DNA of 64,000 bases from Acanthosepion lycidas (GCA_963932145.1 OZ010572.1:85863686-85927685); one strand, 5' to 3'. Positions 32,846 to 44,917 are shown, numbered from the stretch's first letter. Numbers and translations are program-made. The notes: a model not told the origin generated them from the letters alone.

Positions 32846-33305
32846 CCCCAAGATTTATCTTGAATTGGGAAACTTTCAAAGAAACCAATTGAATCTACCT
32901 CAAGCAATGTCAAATTTCATCGTGATGTTATTACATGGCTGCGCTTTTGACCAGATGTCAGAAGACGTGGTACACACTGAGCAGAAACCTTTGGAAGTTC
33001 ATTGTGCATAATATTCTCAACTCACTCAGAGGATGTGCTAATACCATTGGCTATTTGATCTGAAGCCAATCGCCTGTCACCTATCACCATATGGTGAACA
33101 CGATCAATGTTTTCCTGGGTGATGGCAGTTGCTGGACGTACAGACCTTGGGTCATCTTCCTTTCCCTTCCCATCCTAAATTCAGCTGCTCACTTTTGCAA
33201 CGATGATAAACCTGAAGCGTCATTTCCTAATGTAACTACCATGACTGCATGAATGTCTTTGGGGGTTAAAGCCTTTTTCTGCAGGTACTTGATAGCACCA
33301 ACAAT
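32845..33305 (-). pseudogene. Second mariner-family transposase, N-terminal half, decayed
   Basis: The minus strand from about 33295 reads IKYLQKKALTPKDIHAVMVV, then (after shifts) DDPRSVRPATAITQENIDRV, HHMVIGDRRLASDQIANGIS, then NIMHNELPKVSAQCVPRLLT and LTLLEVDSIGFFESF. This is the order of the two helix-turn-helix domains and linker of mariner transposases, where the WVPRLLT motif is degraded to CVPRLLT. At least two stops and two frameshifts are present, and the catalytic domain is absent; the frame ends at about 32850 next to the GACGCAATTGTCC repeat. It is a different mariner lineage from copies A and B. Confidence 0.75.
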
Positions 33306-33932
33306 ACCAAACTTAGTTCATTTTCAAGAGAAATCGTTACTAGTTATATTTGGAGTCGTCGTTGAACATTCTGATGTCAGTTTACCTGGAAAGAATCGAT
33401 GGAGTTGAAACTTGTTGAGTTGACGTTGAAATTACAGCATGCAAGATTTCACAGCTCTAACATTATTCCTTCGTGGTCAGTCTATGAACTTTTCAGCTCA
33501 CCCATGTACAATGTGTCGATATTAGCAAACGTATAAACTACCTGAACATCCAAAAGCTGATCTAAGGATATAGGAATGTTTATTTTACTACTGTTGCGTA
33601 TATCGAAGTACCAACGTCGTGCAACTGACAAGAATACGAAAATAGTTACCGAATCACTTGAGTGCTCACAATCCGAACAATCTCAAACGACGCTAATCGA
33701 AAAGAAAGAAGCAAGTTTGCCATTAAATCAAATTTTGAGAACACTGAAAATATTATCGTAGCATGCCTCATCGTATGAGGTTTAGACACAGATGATTTGG
33801 TATGAATATTACTAAATCATAAAATGGAGTAAAACTTTGAAAGTTTTATCAGAATATCGCATAGTATGTAGATATTTTATCCAATTCAAAATCGATATCG
33901 TTTGTCAAGGCGTGGTAATTTTATTATCCTCA

Positions 33933-33935
<3 letters not shown>
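33306..33935. other. Unassigned interval
   Basis: Short frames only (61 codons at 33576), no motif. Confidence 0.4.

Positions 33936-33996
<61 letters not shown>
33936..33996. repeat. (AT)n microsatellite
   Basis: Pure AT run of about 60 bp. Confidence 0.97.
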
Positions 33997-34000
<4 letters not shown>

Positions 34001-35144
34001 TTTGCTTTCTTTACATAAAACAAAAGCAATTGCGTTTGTATGATAGAAGAAACAGAATATGTCTACATACGGAGAGTAAAACGTATTTACGTTGTTTTAT
34101 GAATGGGTGTAACTTTCTAGTAATCAGCATGTCAGCTGACGGAAAGCTGTGTTATAGCTTCTATTAACGTTTTGATTACAAACTCCGTTCTTAAGTTTTC
34201 AAGTGTGTTAATTTGCTTTTAAATCCCTAGGCTTTGTAAGAAATTATTCGAATAAAATATGTGAAATGGTTCGTAATGAATAATACGAAAAATGTTGAGA
34301 ATTAAGTTCATCCACATCAATTAACAACTGACTATGGGCAAAGTTTTACGCAAAACTGAATATCTAAATTAACATCACGAATATTTATAAGAAATAAATA
34401 GGCCCCCAAAATTTTAAATTTTACTAAACTCAGTAGTTTATTGGTTTATAAATATTTTCCCAATTTTTAAATATATATTATAAAGAGGGAAAATATTATT
34501 GATCATTTTCTGGAATGATAATAACATTTCGTAGTAGACTATAAATCTAGCTATCTGAATAATTTCAATAGTCCTCGCGTTTACAAATAACTTCTCTTAT
34601 CGTTTAATATATGCGAATGTGGAAATTCAAATTGGAGCTGACTTGTGCATGAAAATGTACAGAAGAGAGTTTTTTTAGTGATATCACTTAAATGTATTGT
34701 AATTATCTACAGTTAGCTGATTGACGTTATATTCAGCACTTTTACAGCAGAGTTTCGTAGACGAAACTTTATGCAAGTGTTCCGTCCTCTCTTCAGGAGT
34801 TAATGTACAAAGTAGTGATTTAAGGAATTCTTTCATTGATCGGGAAAATGTTTCGGCACTCTCAGTGCCATGTGTGTGTGTGTGTGTGTGTGTAATAAAA
34901 TAGTTAAAACGTATTATGTTGTTGTTTTGCATTTCCCTTTTACAAAAAAAATGGGATAACGTCGCTTTCTTTAAAACAAAGATATGTTTACTTTATCTCA
35001 GGTAAATTAACCCAACTATAAAATTTCATTAAGGTAATTGGAATCGGTGTCAGTATTTCCGGTTGAGCATGCGCTTCGGTAATGCGTCGAACGCTGCAAC
35101 GTTTGTCCGCATGCGTATACGCGTTTTTCAATTTAAAATGGTTC

Positions 35145-35204
<60 letters not shown>

Positions 35205-36189
35205 GAGGGTCTCTAATGGTGATTCTCGTGATTATAACCTGATGCGAAGGAAGGAAAAAAACACGAAAACAAATGTTTTAAACTGTTGGATTTCGTAAGT
35301 TTTGTTTTAAATTGAATGGCAGAACTCCTGGAAGTGATTGTTAAAGCATTCGTTCTCGCTGCGTAGTCACGTCTGTAAACATATAGCAACGCAAAAACGC
35401 TTCTACTTCCGTATATACATATGAATTTTGTTTATGAATCTCACTGCAAGAATTGAAATTAAATTGTGTCTATTTCACAACGTGTACGCCTATCTGTGCG
35501 TATGCATGTGGATACCAAGATTTTCTTATTATTAACATATGTTTTTGCATGAATGCGCTCAATTAAGAATTGTTGAATTTTTGTATTTATATAATAATTG
35601 GTATTTACTTGATTTGCATGCATAAATAGTTGGTTTCATTCTCGTGAATTATTTTCTAGAACATTCATTCCCGGTCCTTGAACAATCTGATTACAGTGTC
35701 TTTGTCACTATTTTTCATATAAATGATATGTTCACGTTCATATACAGGAAGCAACAGGTATTTGAGAACACACAACACCGGCTTGCCATAAACGGAAAAC
35801 GACCGAACGTAATGTTATGCGGCATGCGCAAAATTTTAACATTCCTATTTTTCTTACAGATGTACAGAGAGCATTAATATGGTAGCCTCCAAGAAAAAGA
35901 GTGGAATTAGGTGTCAATCACAGCAACTCGGAGATAGTCATCTTCTTAAAAGTGGTTAGGACATTGTAATTCAAGATCAGGAAGAAGATGGAAGTGTTAA
36001 ACGGTCCTCCATGGACAAAAGAAAGAATTATTCTGAGACATCAGAATGTAAGGACGTCTGAGTTCGTCCAGAAGATCCACAATTGTTATATAACGTACCT
36101 ATGAACACTAATGTGTATGTCCCAATCCTCATCAATACGTTGGACACTATTGTGAGTGGAAAGAATATGCCGTCTAGTGAGACTTTATT
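33997..36189. other. Unassigned AT-rich interval with microsatellites
   Basis: (TG)n at about 34869-34894 and (AT)n at about 35151-35198. Frames of 60-82 codons at 34684-34932 and 35644-35877 show no domain. Nothing else recognised. Confidence 0.4.
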
Positions 36190-36530
36190 GCTTTTTGCGT
36201 TTGTGGATTGCGTTTTTTGCCAAGTTTGAGGTTTTGGACTCTTAAGGTTTTTCGTTTTTATTGTTCTCTACACTTTTGAATTTTTCAGTTTTCTTTTGAT
36301 TGTTTTGTATATATTTATTTGTATAATTTGTTTTTCGTTCCTTTTTGTTTATTTCCTTTTCGTGTTTTTACCCTCCCTCTGTTTTTAATTACCGTTTTCG
36401 TATTTGGTTGAACTGCTTATTGTATTTGATTTGCCCCGTTCTTTTTAGTTTTTATTTTGTGTGTTCTTGACTGTTTAGTTTTGTGTTAACAAAAAAAAGA
36501 AAAAAGAAACCTTTTATTTGTTCGACTGTG

Positions 36531-37829
36531 ATGGTCTTTTGTACCACCAGCATCAACAAAAACAACCATATTGCAGATACACCGGTACCAAAACCGGTGT
36601 CGCCAGCTAAAACGGTCTGGACGGAAAATAGGCCGCTGAAAAAAGACGGAACCTTCTATGTTAACCAGCGGAAAAAATACGAAGAGTCTTTTAAAGATAA
36701 TGAGTTTCTTACGATTCCAGAGGCTCTTGACGCAGTAAGCCCGTGCACCATATCCCTGCTGACTTCCGATGTTAAAACCCGGAAGTTAATTGGGGTCAGC
36801 AAGAAAAGCATGGAGGAAGCATTAAAAGCTTTGAACATTAGTCCAAGGATTCTCGCAAGAAGGACAAACGCTTTATGGGACATCCTGTTACAAACGGAAG
36901 ACCAGGCTAAAGAGCCATCAGACCGAATACATGGGCACACGTAGGACAAAAGTGACCGTCCATGGGGTGCGCGTAGACATCGCAGGCGACAGAATGAGGG
37001 CCTTTTTCGCTAAATTTGGTGAAGTAAATGAAGTCCATCATTAGTAAAGCCGGTATTGAGACGAGGGATATGGAAATCCAGATAACACTGAATAGAAAGA
37101 GTTTCCAGGAAAATTCCAACATTTTGGTCTGCCGGAACAGGAAGATACTGGTAGTGGTGGAGGGCAGAAAACCGTGTTGCTGGTCATGTGGGGCGTCGGG
37201 CCACATGGCAAAGGAGTGCCGCGATAAAAAAATGTACAATCTCCACATCTACAACAGCTACAACAGCAGCAGGACAGGCAGAGAAGGCAGATGGAGCATG
37301 GAAGGAGTTGACCAAGGCCCGGAAAACGTCAAACGTTTTGTCTCCTCCCACAAAAGAAACAGCCCAAACTAAGAGGCATGTGACAACAGAAAAGCAGAAG
37401 GAGCTGCGGGCACAGCAACCAAAAGAGGTGCAGCAGCCTAAAAAAGGGGCAACAGAAAAGGCCGAACCAAAAGCAGCAGGAACAACAATAGCAATAGCAG
37501 CAGCACCTTCCCATCCTGCAAGGGAGAAAAATAAAAAGATGTTCGCAGGCCCTGAATCCATATGCAAGCTAGACAGGGAAGAGTATAAAAAGGGCCTGTC
37601 GAAACAGAAAAAGGCCCTCTTACGGATGTTATTTAAAATAGATAATATAGACGGAAACTCTCACAACTTTCCCCACGCACCGGGAGTAATAACCTGCGTG
37701 AGGGACACTGAGGGGTACTTAAATGTATGGAGCCATCTATTCGAGGCTAAGGAAGTCTATCCAAACATAAGGATGTTTGAATATGACAATTCTGATCTGA
37801 TTTTTGTGCTGGGAGGGTCCCTGTTTTGA
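36531..37829 (+). pseudogene. LINE ORF1 (nucleic-acid-binding protein), frameshifted
   Basis: The first part (ATG 36531 to 36944) is a basic N-terminus followed by KKYEESFKDNEFLTIPEALD. The middle (about 36931-37225), in two frames, reads RTKVTVHGVRVDIAGDRMRA, FFAKFGEVNEV (RNA-recognition-like) and CCWSCGASGHMAKECRDKK, a CCHC zinc knuckle (C-x2-C-x4-H-x4-C). A shift in the A7 run at about 37227 leads to the last frame (37230-37829): Ala/Lys/Gln-rich, then KKALLRMLFKIDNIDGNSHN and a C-terminal block ending FVLGGSLF. ORF1 of such LINEs coats the RNA. At least two frameshifts make it non-functional. Confidence 0.8.
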
Positions 37830-37994
37830 TCGTACCCCACGGACGTCGGTGGCATTGTCCTGAATGGTCGGATGAGTTGGGAATAGGGAGCCTGTGACAA
37901 TCCGTCGGGGTCCTTACCGCTGCAGATTTTCGGCCTGTAAGTAGTTTTTTTTTTTTTTTTTTCTTTTCTCTCTTTTATTTTTCAGGCCTAGAAG

Positions 37995-38990
37995 ATGTCT
38001 ATTAAGATAGCCACTTTGAATATGAAGGGCTTGAGGAATCGGGGTAAGGTAGCCCGCTTGCTCCGGGATCTCTTGTCTTTCGGCGTAGATGTCGCCGCGA
38101 TCGAAGAGACCCATTTTGTTTGCAGCGTCGATGCGTGTGTGCTGGAGTTCAACTTTGTCGTTTATTCAGCATATCGGGACCGACATGCCAGAGGAGTTTC
38201 TTTGCTGGTGAAGCGGACTCTTGATGCGAAGGTAAACCTTGTGCATACCGATGCCGAGGGCCGGTTGATCGTGGCCGATATTGCCGTGAAAAGTGGTTCG
38301 TTCCGAGTCGTTGCGGTTTATGCGCCCAATGACCGGGAAGAGCGGATCTCGTTTTTTCGACAGTTGGGGCCGTTCCTGGCGGATTGCCCGCGCCTAGTCT
38401 TAATGGCGGACTGGAATGCCATCCTGGACAACCAAGTTAGGTAGAGGGCGGGAAGCTAGCGGGAGTATGGCGATCGTAGCCTGGTTGATCTGATCGAAGA
38501 GTTTGGTCTCGTCGATAGATACCGGGTCGATCAACCCGGGATAAAAATGTGTATGTGGGCTCAGAATTGGCCTTTTACCTGGGTAGTTAGCTACCTGGGT
38601 AGGATGATAGAGGATCCGACGTAGAGTTGTTAGATTGTCCCACGTTCCACTGGGTAGGCTATTCGGATCACAAACTCGTTTGTGCCCAGGTAGCATTAGA
38701 TCGTAGACCTAGAATAGCTGGGTACTGGAAGTTCGATCTGTCTTTACTAGACAGGCGGGACTTCCAGAAGCCGCTAACTAGCTTAGTGCAGCGGGAGTTA
38801 GTGAGGGTGATTATCAGGAATAAGTGGTGGGAGAGACTGAAGAGTAGGATTAGGTCCTTCACCACTGATTTCAGCAAACGACTCGCCCTAGATAGAGCTG
38901 AGAATGTGAAGACGCTCAAGGCTATTTTTTCCCGGGCGGTGGCTGGGGGGATTCCTTACAGATATACTTAGCTAGGGAGGCTCTGGAACG
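37995..38990 (+). pseudogene. LINE ORF2, apurinic-type endonuclease domain
   Basis: ATG at 37995 (MSIKIATLNMKGLRNRG) opens an exonuclease-endonuclease-phosphatase fold: Asn in ATLNMKG, catalytic Glu in VAAIEETHF, YAPND, Asp/Asn in MADWNAILDN. The frame stops at 38442. Further pieces continue as SLVDLIEEFGLVDRYRVDQP and, from 38627, FHWVGYSDHKLVCAQVALD with the terminal SDH motif. Thus all catalytic positions are visible but spread over frames with stops. In family members this domain nicks the target DNA to prime reverse transcription. Confidence 0.88.
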
Positions 38991-39640
38991 TTTGGTTGAC
39001 CAGGGCTGTGATCACGCTTTTGTGAAAGGGCAAGCGTGTTGGGGGAAATTAGATGGCTACAGGCCCATAAACACAGTTAAATATTTTGGCCAAGATCCTG
39101 CAGGAGCGTTTGCAGTCAGTTGCTGAGTCTCTATTTGGTCCTGAGCAGACTTGTGCTGTGAGGGGCCAAAAAATTCAGAGCAAGCTACATCTGATCCGCA
39201 CGATCATAGAAGATGTAAAAGACGACGATGAGTATGCATTGATCAATTTAGATCAGTCCAAGGGATTTCATAGGGTTGACCATCGTTACCTTGTTACCGG
39301 TTGGACGGACAGTTCTGTCCGCATTCTTGGAGTGTGGTTTAGACCCGATCTCCTGCTGGAGAAAAATTGTTCTGAAGTACGAGCAAAGGTCAACGCAGCT
39401 GGTCAGACTTGGCGTCGACGGAGGTTGTCCGTGAAGGGAAGGGCGGAGGCGTGTGCTACGCACGTTTTCCCGACTGTCCTTTATTGGTTGTTGTCCTTCC
39501 TCTCTGTAAAGATCATAGAAAGCCGCTCGAGCGCTCGCTATCCTCCATTTTGTGGAGGTATGCCAGCATCAGGTCGACAGCGAAGTCTGTACAGAACGTC
39601 CGTGTCATGGGGCACTGGGAAGGTATTAATCTTCTTCATA
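38991..39640 (+). pseudogene. LINE ORF2 reverse transcriptase, palm deleted
   Basis: Reads KILQERLQSVAESLFGPEQT, then LHLIRTIIEDVKDDDEYALI and NLDQSKGFHRVDHRYL, which is RT motif A with its Asp. It then jumps straight to WTDSSVRILGVWFRPDLLLE (a post-palm segment). The region that should hold the YxDD box is missing, so the enzyme is inactive. The following RRRRLSVKGRAEACATHVFP fits the thumb/connection. The open frame 39086-39778 continues past the end of this LINE into an unrelated fragment (39645-39790). Confidence 0.85.
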
Positions 39641-39644
39641 ACAA

Positions 39645-39790
39645 GACATGCCACGCACATTGTAACGAACTACCCTCGTTCACTTCGTATTCCATTGGTG
39701 AGATGTAAGTTCCACTCGAGTGACTTCTTCCTACGAAGCGATCCAATCCGTTCATATCTACAATTAAAGGTTATCTAATTTCTCCATAAT
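39645..39790 (+). pseudogene. Jockey/CR1-like RT C-terminal fragment fused in frame to the Tx1-like ORF2
   Basis: TRHATHIVTNYPRSLRIPLV then RCKFHSSDFFLRSD matches the family of 10240-10950 (TTRQATYIESTDPHSF ... RRKLYSYSLF) and 43614-43796, not the Tx1 ORF2. The junction lies near 39645 and preserves the reading frame by chance. Confidence 0.7.
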
Positions 39791-39846
39791 CTGGGCCTCT
39801 AACTCTGTAACCCTCTACCCCGAGTGTCTCCTGTACAGGTTGAATA

Positions 39847-39915
39847 TTATTGCAAAAATAATGTCGTTTTTTGACGTTCAACTTTATGTGAGAAAACGAC
39901 ATTATTTTTGCACCA

Positions 39916-39921
<6 letters not shown>
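39847..39921. mobile_element. Mariner-derived miniature element (simple left-right deletion)
   Basis: The left half ends gtcgttttttgacgttcaac, as in the left tip of copy A (gtcgtttttcggcgttcaac); the right half is tatgtgagaaaacgacatta, the right tip. It is therefore a straightforward internal deletion, unlike the palindromic copies. The right end runs directly into a (TA)n tract (39921-39948). Confidence 0.88.
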
Positions 39922-39949
<28 letters not shown>

Positions 39950-39954
<5 letters not shown>

Positions 39955-41224
39955 CAGTTTAATTAATTGAGCTGAGAAATTTAACTATCTAGAATAAGCA
40001 TTATACAGTGGCAAACGTATTATAATTATTCAGCTAATAACTATGTATCAGGTTATAGACTTATTGATTAACTGTCGAATGCAGAAATCATCATCATTAT
40101 CATCATGAGTCCCACGATTGTTCTCTTAGGGTCACTGCCTAACTGACCACTTGACCACTTCTCTCCACATATTTGGATTGAAACAAAATAGGTTTCATTC
40201 ATGTGTATCATGTTTTGGGCAAGAAAACCTGGCCGAGCACATTCTTCTATAGATCAAGCCACAGTCGATGTTCTCTAAACTGAAGGCGCTTCTTGGTCAC
40301 GTACATGTGGCCATTGGTGCAAGTGAGGTAACCTTCCGCATTGGCCGTTGATTTCAGTCTAGGAAGCCCAGTCTATCTCACTGCGTAAGATGACTGTTGA
40401 CCTTTGCAAGAAGGTTCATCCGTCCATTGAGAAGTCTTCTTTTTAATCCTGCTGGTTATTTCGATAGTCTACAACAAGTAATGGTACCACGTAACCACGT
40501 ACAGCCTGTCTTGTGGTCGGTTCTGCGGTGACTAAACCTGTTTCATGCCAGGCTTTTCTGGTGAGTTGGGTGGCTGTACACCCGATACGATCTACAAAAT
40601 GGGAAAATTTTAAAACTTCAAGCGTTCAAAGATAAAGAAATCGCATGCTTTTAGGATAAAACATTTTTGCCATTCGTCTTTAATATGGTGGCATTTCAGA
40701 CAGTTTTGATGAGTTTCTTGATCTGAAAAGAATTTCATAAGAGATTTTTCAAATAATTTGTTTTTCATAAAAATAATTTACAGAACAATTGTGGAAAAAA
40801 CCGTTTATGATGAGAATTTATTTCAGTCTGGAAACTATATTTGATCATTTTTTGAAAGATCAATTACAGTTGGCAGATTAAAAGAAAAAAAAGAAAATCG
40901 ACGCAATGAGGTTTCATTCTAATTAAATCTCAATTCAGGAGGAAATTTAGCAGGTAAAAGGAAACACTTGAATAAATATGTCAGCCAACGTGAAAATATA
41001 AGCATATTTGAAAAGAAAACGTGACTATAGACTCGACCTCTTAACCAGATAATGTCTGTAATTACAATTATTATTGCCTATACGGTATAAAGAGTCGGAA
41101 TACCGGCGGTTCATCGTTTACAGGTCTCACTATCAATTTAAGTAAACTTGTATTAGATTATTTATACTACGATTATTATTTTCATTATCGATCGATTTAG
41201 AATGCAGTCAAGGTATTTTTTTAA
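39950..41224. other. Unassigned interval
   Basis: No frame over 60 codons; nothing recognised. Confidence 0.4.
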
Positions 41225-41640
41225 TCATTTCACCCCGAACAAGGCTACTAAGACACAAAAGGTTACTGAATGAGAGAATATGAAAAACAATCAAAGAATA
41301 AGAAGACAGAAGACAGAAGATAGCGACTGACATTGCATTTATATTTTTGAAGATCAAGGTTAGATGGAAAGTAAGAATCCGAAAGAGAGTTCCACAAACG
41401 AGAACTGCGAGAACTTACGGTTATATCTAGCCATTTCAACTGTAAAATGATCAGACCTTGAGCCGATTGTAAATTCATAAAGTCTAGGTAGCACAGAGGA
41501 AAGCAATATTTATTTTGCGTAATACAAAAAGAAACATATAGAGAAGAAAGCTCATCAGAACAATTACAATGAAAATATTTATAGAAAAGCCACACGGAAA
41601 CTACGTGTGGTGATCGGAAAATGACTGAAGTTGAGATGCT
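41225..41640 (-). pseudogene. Jockey/CR1-like LINE RT C-terminus with 3' tail
   Basis: The minus frame 41263-41595 is open for 110 codons: LFYKYFHCNCSDELSSL, then, after a diverged middle, SSRLWNSLSDSYFPSNLDLQ and KYKCNVSRYLL. The tail caaccttttgtgtcttagta and gccttgttcggggtgaaat follows at 41265-41226. It is the best preserved C-terminus of this family in the window and defines its 3' end. Confidence 0.82.
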
Positions 41641-41711
41641 AGGTCAGGACCAATAAAGTCTAGCTATCAAAGTGGAAAGTTTCTCAGAACAATTACCATG
41701 AAAATCTTTTA

Positions 41712-41947
41712 TTTGGTTGGTGCATAATTACCAGGCGTTTTTATAAGTGAGTTATGTGTTAAAAATATTGCTGTTTTGTTTACTTTTTTAATAAAAATAT
41801 TATTTTATTTCCAGGTTATAAAATGCCTGTTGATAATCATACGCTCCGGAATAATCATTTAAAAATGTTGTTATTGTTGAATTGTTATGTTTCTTTTTCC
41901 CAATGAATATTGTTTAAAAAACGCCTGATAATTATGCACCAACCCAA
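41712..41947. mobile_element. Third mariner-type miniature element, 236 bp
   Basis: Terminal repeats ttggttggtgcataattacc then aggcgttttt, and inverted aaaacgcctgataattatgc. TA on both sides (41710-41711, 41948-41949). Tips differ from copies A and B. An internal atgcctgttgataatcatac could be the start codon region of its lost transposase. Confidence 0.85.
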
Positions 41948-41949
41948 TA

Positions 41950-42299
41950 ACAAAACGTATTGTATGGAACCTGACATTTTTTTCTTTGAAAATGATTTGA
42001 TAACTTTACAAATGTTGTTATTAATTTACATATTTTTCGTAACTAAAAAAAACAAAAACAAAAAAACATCCACACCACCCGGATGTAAAGAGAAAACAAA
42101 AGTAATTATTCTTTAAGTTCAAGTTTCTTTTATGTTAGCTGGAATCTTAACTCATCCAATCAAAATAGTGATTATTATTTTTTTCTCATTACTAACTTGA
42201 AATATGGCGAGGTAAGGAGTTCCTTTGAGTTTCCTCAAAATAAAATAAAATAAACGTCATTAGAAATACATAGTCTGTATTGTATCAATAGCTACTGCT
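41950..42299. other. Unassigned AT-rich interval
   Basis: A-rich frame 41910-42116 without motif. Confidence 0.4.
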
Positions 42300-42700
42300 C
42301 GAAAAATTGGTTCACTCTGTCGTTTCGGACGATTTTTCTCGTCAGAATAAACGGGCACATTTATAAATCAAATATTCTTCCGTGCATTGAATATTGCTGA
42401 TGTATCAGGTCTGGTGCCTCTGCTGTACATCTCGAGATTCTTGACTAAGTTCAAAAAAGGATCTGTAATCTAATTGATCCTGATATAGCATCTCGATTTC
42501 AGTCACTTCCCCGTGACGTGGCTTCTCTCTGTCTTTTCTACAATTTTTTTCATGGCAACTGTTTATATGAGCTTTTCTCTCTAGTGTTCCGACTACATGA
42601 AATTAAGCGTGCTACTAGTTTGGCGACTAGGTTTCAATGTTTTACTCTTCAAATAGGTAAGATGCAAACGCCACTTCTATTCTAAAAGTTTTAATTAAAA
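42300..42700 (+). pseudogene. Jockey/CR1-like LINE RT, thumb-region fragment
   Basis: Reads SNILPCIEYC, then SGASAVHLEILD, VQKRICNLIDPDIASRFQSL, PRDVASLCLFYNFFHGNCLY and ELFSLVFRLHEIKRATS. This is the same segment as 48194-48421 (QKRISNIINPDLTARLQLLP). Few disruptions, so it is among the younger copies. Confidence 0.8.
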
Positions 42701-42764
42701 TAGAAAATAATGTATTAAAGCGAAAAATTCTGTAAATGCACTAATTGATTAATTAAATTGTTTT

Positions 42765-43065
42765 TTTATGGTTTATCAACCCTTTGCATGGTATTTAAAG
42801 ACAGACTTTTTTAGATTTTAATTATTTTTTTCTTTAGATAATAATGATTTACAAAGACAAATCTTACTAATTAACCCATTGCTGAGGGTGGATACATAGC
42901 ATCCCCAAGAGTATTTGAGCGTAAGTGAATATAACGAAGCCAACTGAAATTGGAACTCCGATTTTCAATTCCGAGCCACTATCCACTACACCACGCGCAC
43001 ATCCAAACTTACAGCACCCATCTAGTTACTGACCAGGCTCAAAGTTGCTTAACTTTAGTGATCAT
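42765..43065 (-). mobile_element. tRNA-derived SINE, inverted (family B)
   Basis: Collinear with 21845-22150: ggtttatcaaccctttgcat, then cattgctgagggt, then gcgtaagtgaatataacgaa, then gagccactatccactacacc, then caaacttacagca. It is probably inserted in, or adjacent to, the LINE of 42300-43320. Confidence 0.75.
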
Positions 43066-43264
43066 AGAAGAATCGGTGTTTCAACGTGATATGACCGTAA
43101 GCCCTGATAAATTCTGAGCCTTCTACAGTACATTTACGCCAGGTTCATACAGTATATCACCTTTCTTGACAAAACTTATAATAGTTCCTTGACCTATCCA
43201 CTATCTTTCTCCTCATCCTCCCCTCTATCATTCCTATTTGCTCTCGTTCCAAATCCTCTGTAAC

Positions 43265-43320
43265 CCCTTGCGTGCTAGTGGCTTCCCGCTTTGCTAGGGG
43301 TGAAATGCTTTAAAAAAAAG
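43265..43320 (+). pseudogene. LINE 3' tail
   Basis: gctttgctaggggtgaaatg ctttaaaaaaaa is the forward version of the tail seen inverted at 15121 and 41226. Confidence 0.6.
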
Positions 43321-43599
43321 TACAATGTTGGGTATTGAAAAGAACGAAAAATAAAAAAATAAAAAAGAAGTGGTAAGAAGCGTAATGAGATCGTTATGTT
43401 GTAGATCTAGACACATCGGATGCCAGAGCTTTTAAATTTAAATTTAAGCGTCCTTGCATTTCCAGAGTTTCTCTTGATTTGCCAGTTTTATAACCGACGT
43501 TAGTTGGTATTTCGTTTGTATGTTGTTGAATGAGCTACATTGCTTAGTTCCACTAATTCAGACCTTCATAGCTAAGACCGACAGGAAGGAACTATCCTA

Positions 43600-43800
43600 A
43601 TTCTCTTCTTTCTTTGGCAAGAAGAAAGTTCAACTCAGACAACTTCTTCCCAACAACTGTTTGCTGGTGGAACAGTCTACCAAGAGGATGCTTCCCCGAT
43701 CACTACGATCTTAAGCAATGCAATTCTAGAGCTGAACATTATCTTACGCCATTACGACAATGTAATTCAGTAACACGCTCTTTGATTGACTCTTAGGCCT
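43600..43800 (+). pseudogene. Jockey/CR1-like RT C-terminal fragment
   Basis: The frame 43614-43796 reads RRKFNSDNFFPTTVCWWN, then SLPRGCFPDHYDL, then unrelated residues. It is the single-copy counterpart of the unit tandemly repeated at 2726-3312. Confidence 0.8.
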
Positions 43801-44192
43801 TATATTACTTGAACATGAGTAAATTTTCCATTCAAATCATTTGAGCAAGCTCGGTGAATTATATATATTGTTAATTTCACCCCCCCCCCAAATCTAGAGT
43901 GATTAGCAATATGTTGTTCTCAGTATATTTTATAATCTTTGAGTGCAAGAAAATAAGTTACTGCAATTTCGTTAATGATCTATGCTGGAAAGTTTGATGA
44001 TTTTTTTTAATGGCATATCAACATCTCTATGGGTTATTTAATGCCGAAATCTAAATATTTTGTACGTAATTTTATGCATTCAAGGACAGATATTTTGCAC
44101 ATAGTTTTATATTTTTAGGGTAAAGGTATGTTGTTAGATATATAGTTTGTAGATAATATGTATTGTTGGCAACTTTACAGCAGAAATGTATT

Positions 44193-44195
<3 letters not shown>
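43801..44195. other. Unassigned AT-rich interval
   Basis: A C9 run near 43880; nothing else. Confidence 0.4.

Positions 44196-44244
<49 letters not shown>
44196..44244. repeat. (AT)n microsatellite
   Basis: Pure AT run. The sequences on the two sides share the phrase gtattgttgg-c-a-ttt (44157 and 44277), a possible short duplication. Confidence 0.95.
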
Positions 44245-44249
<5 letters not shown>

Positions 44250-44917
44250 CATTGATTGTCATTTTGCAATGAAATGTATTGTTGGTCATTTTATTAAAAA
44301 AAATGTACCACTGATTTTTGTTTGTGAGTTCAGTACTTGCCCCTAGATGGAACCCTAAAAGGTGCTACTACACCGGGACCGGGTGCACCTCGAAACAACA
44401 ATAATTAAGAAGTAGTTCCACCACGCTCCTCAAAACCTCCAGTCTCCAGATCAGAGGCCTTGCTGTTGGATGTAGTATATTGTCATAAACCGCTATCTTA
44501 AGCATAACTGTTGCTGAAAAAGACGATGCAAATTACACCTTTTAGTGCTTTTCTTAATTTAAAAAGGAAACTTATTTATAATACAGTGATTTCTATTAGT
44601 AGAGAAAATACAAAATGTCGACGTAATTAGCTTTATCTGAAATAATTGCCTTATTTCAATATGAAAGTCCAAATTTTCTCAGTGGAAATGTTTTTTTCAT
44701 TCTTCTTACCAATAATCTCAGAGCTCTTGAAGATTGCATGGTTTTTGTTGGAGCACTTTTTTCTTCTGTTCCCACCACAATTGTCCATTTACATTGACAT
44801 CAGGTGTTTACGCTAGCCAAGTCTTCCAAAATTTGATCATCATCCACAAAAAAAAAAAAACTTTTTTAGCACATCATGCTGAAAAACTTATCCATCTTCG
44901 TAGTAAGATTAAACCGT

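Larger units (their letters stand above)
36190..39640 (+). mobile_element. Tx1/L1-like LINE, + strand copy, internally deleted
   Basis: Contains a T-rich 5' leader (36190-36480), a broken zinc-knuckle ORF1 (36531-37829), a poly-T and TC-rich spacer (37950-37983), and a broken ORF2 (37995 to about 39640). GC content rises clearly over the ORFs relative to the flanks. The clade call rests on the ORF order and on endonuclease phrases (YAPND, ADWNA); a Tx1-type element is the best fit but was not tested by alignment. Three motif-level blocks are shared with the minus-strand copy at 60600-64000. Confidence 0.8.

Noticed and set aside
37184-37567. 127-codon minus frame with Cys-rich tail
   Set aside because: It is the shadow of the Lys/Gln/Ala-rich LINE ORF1 on the other strand.
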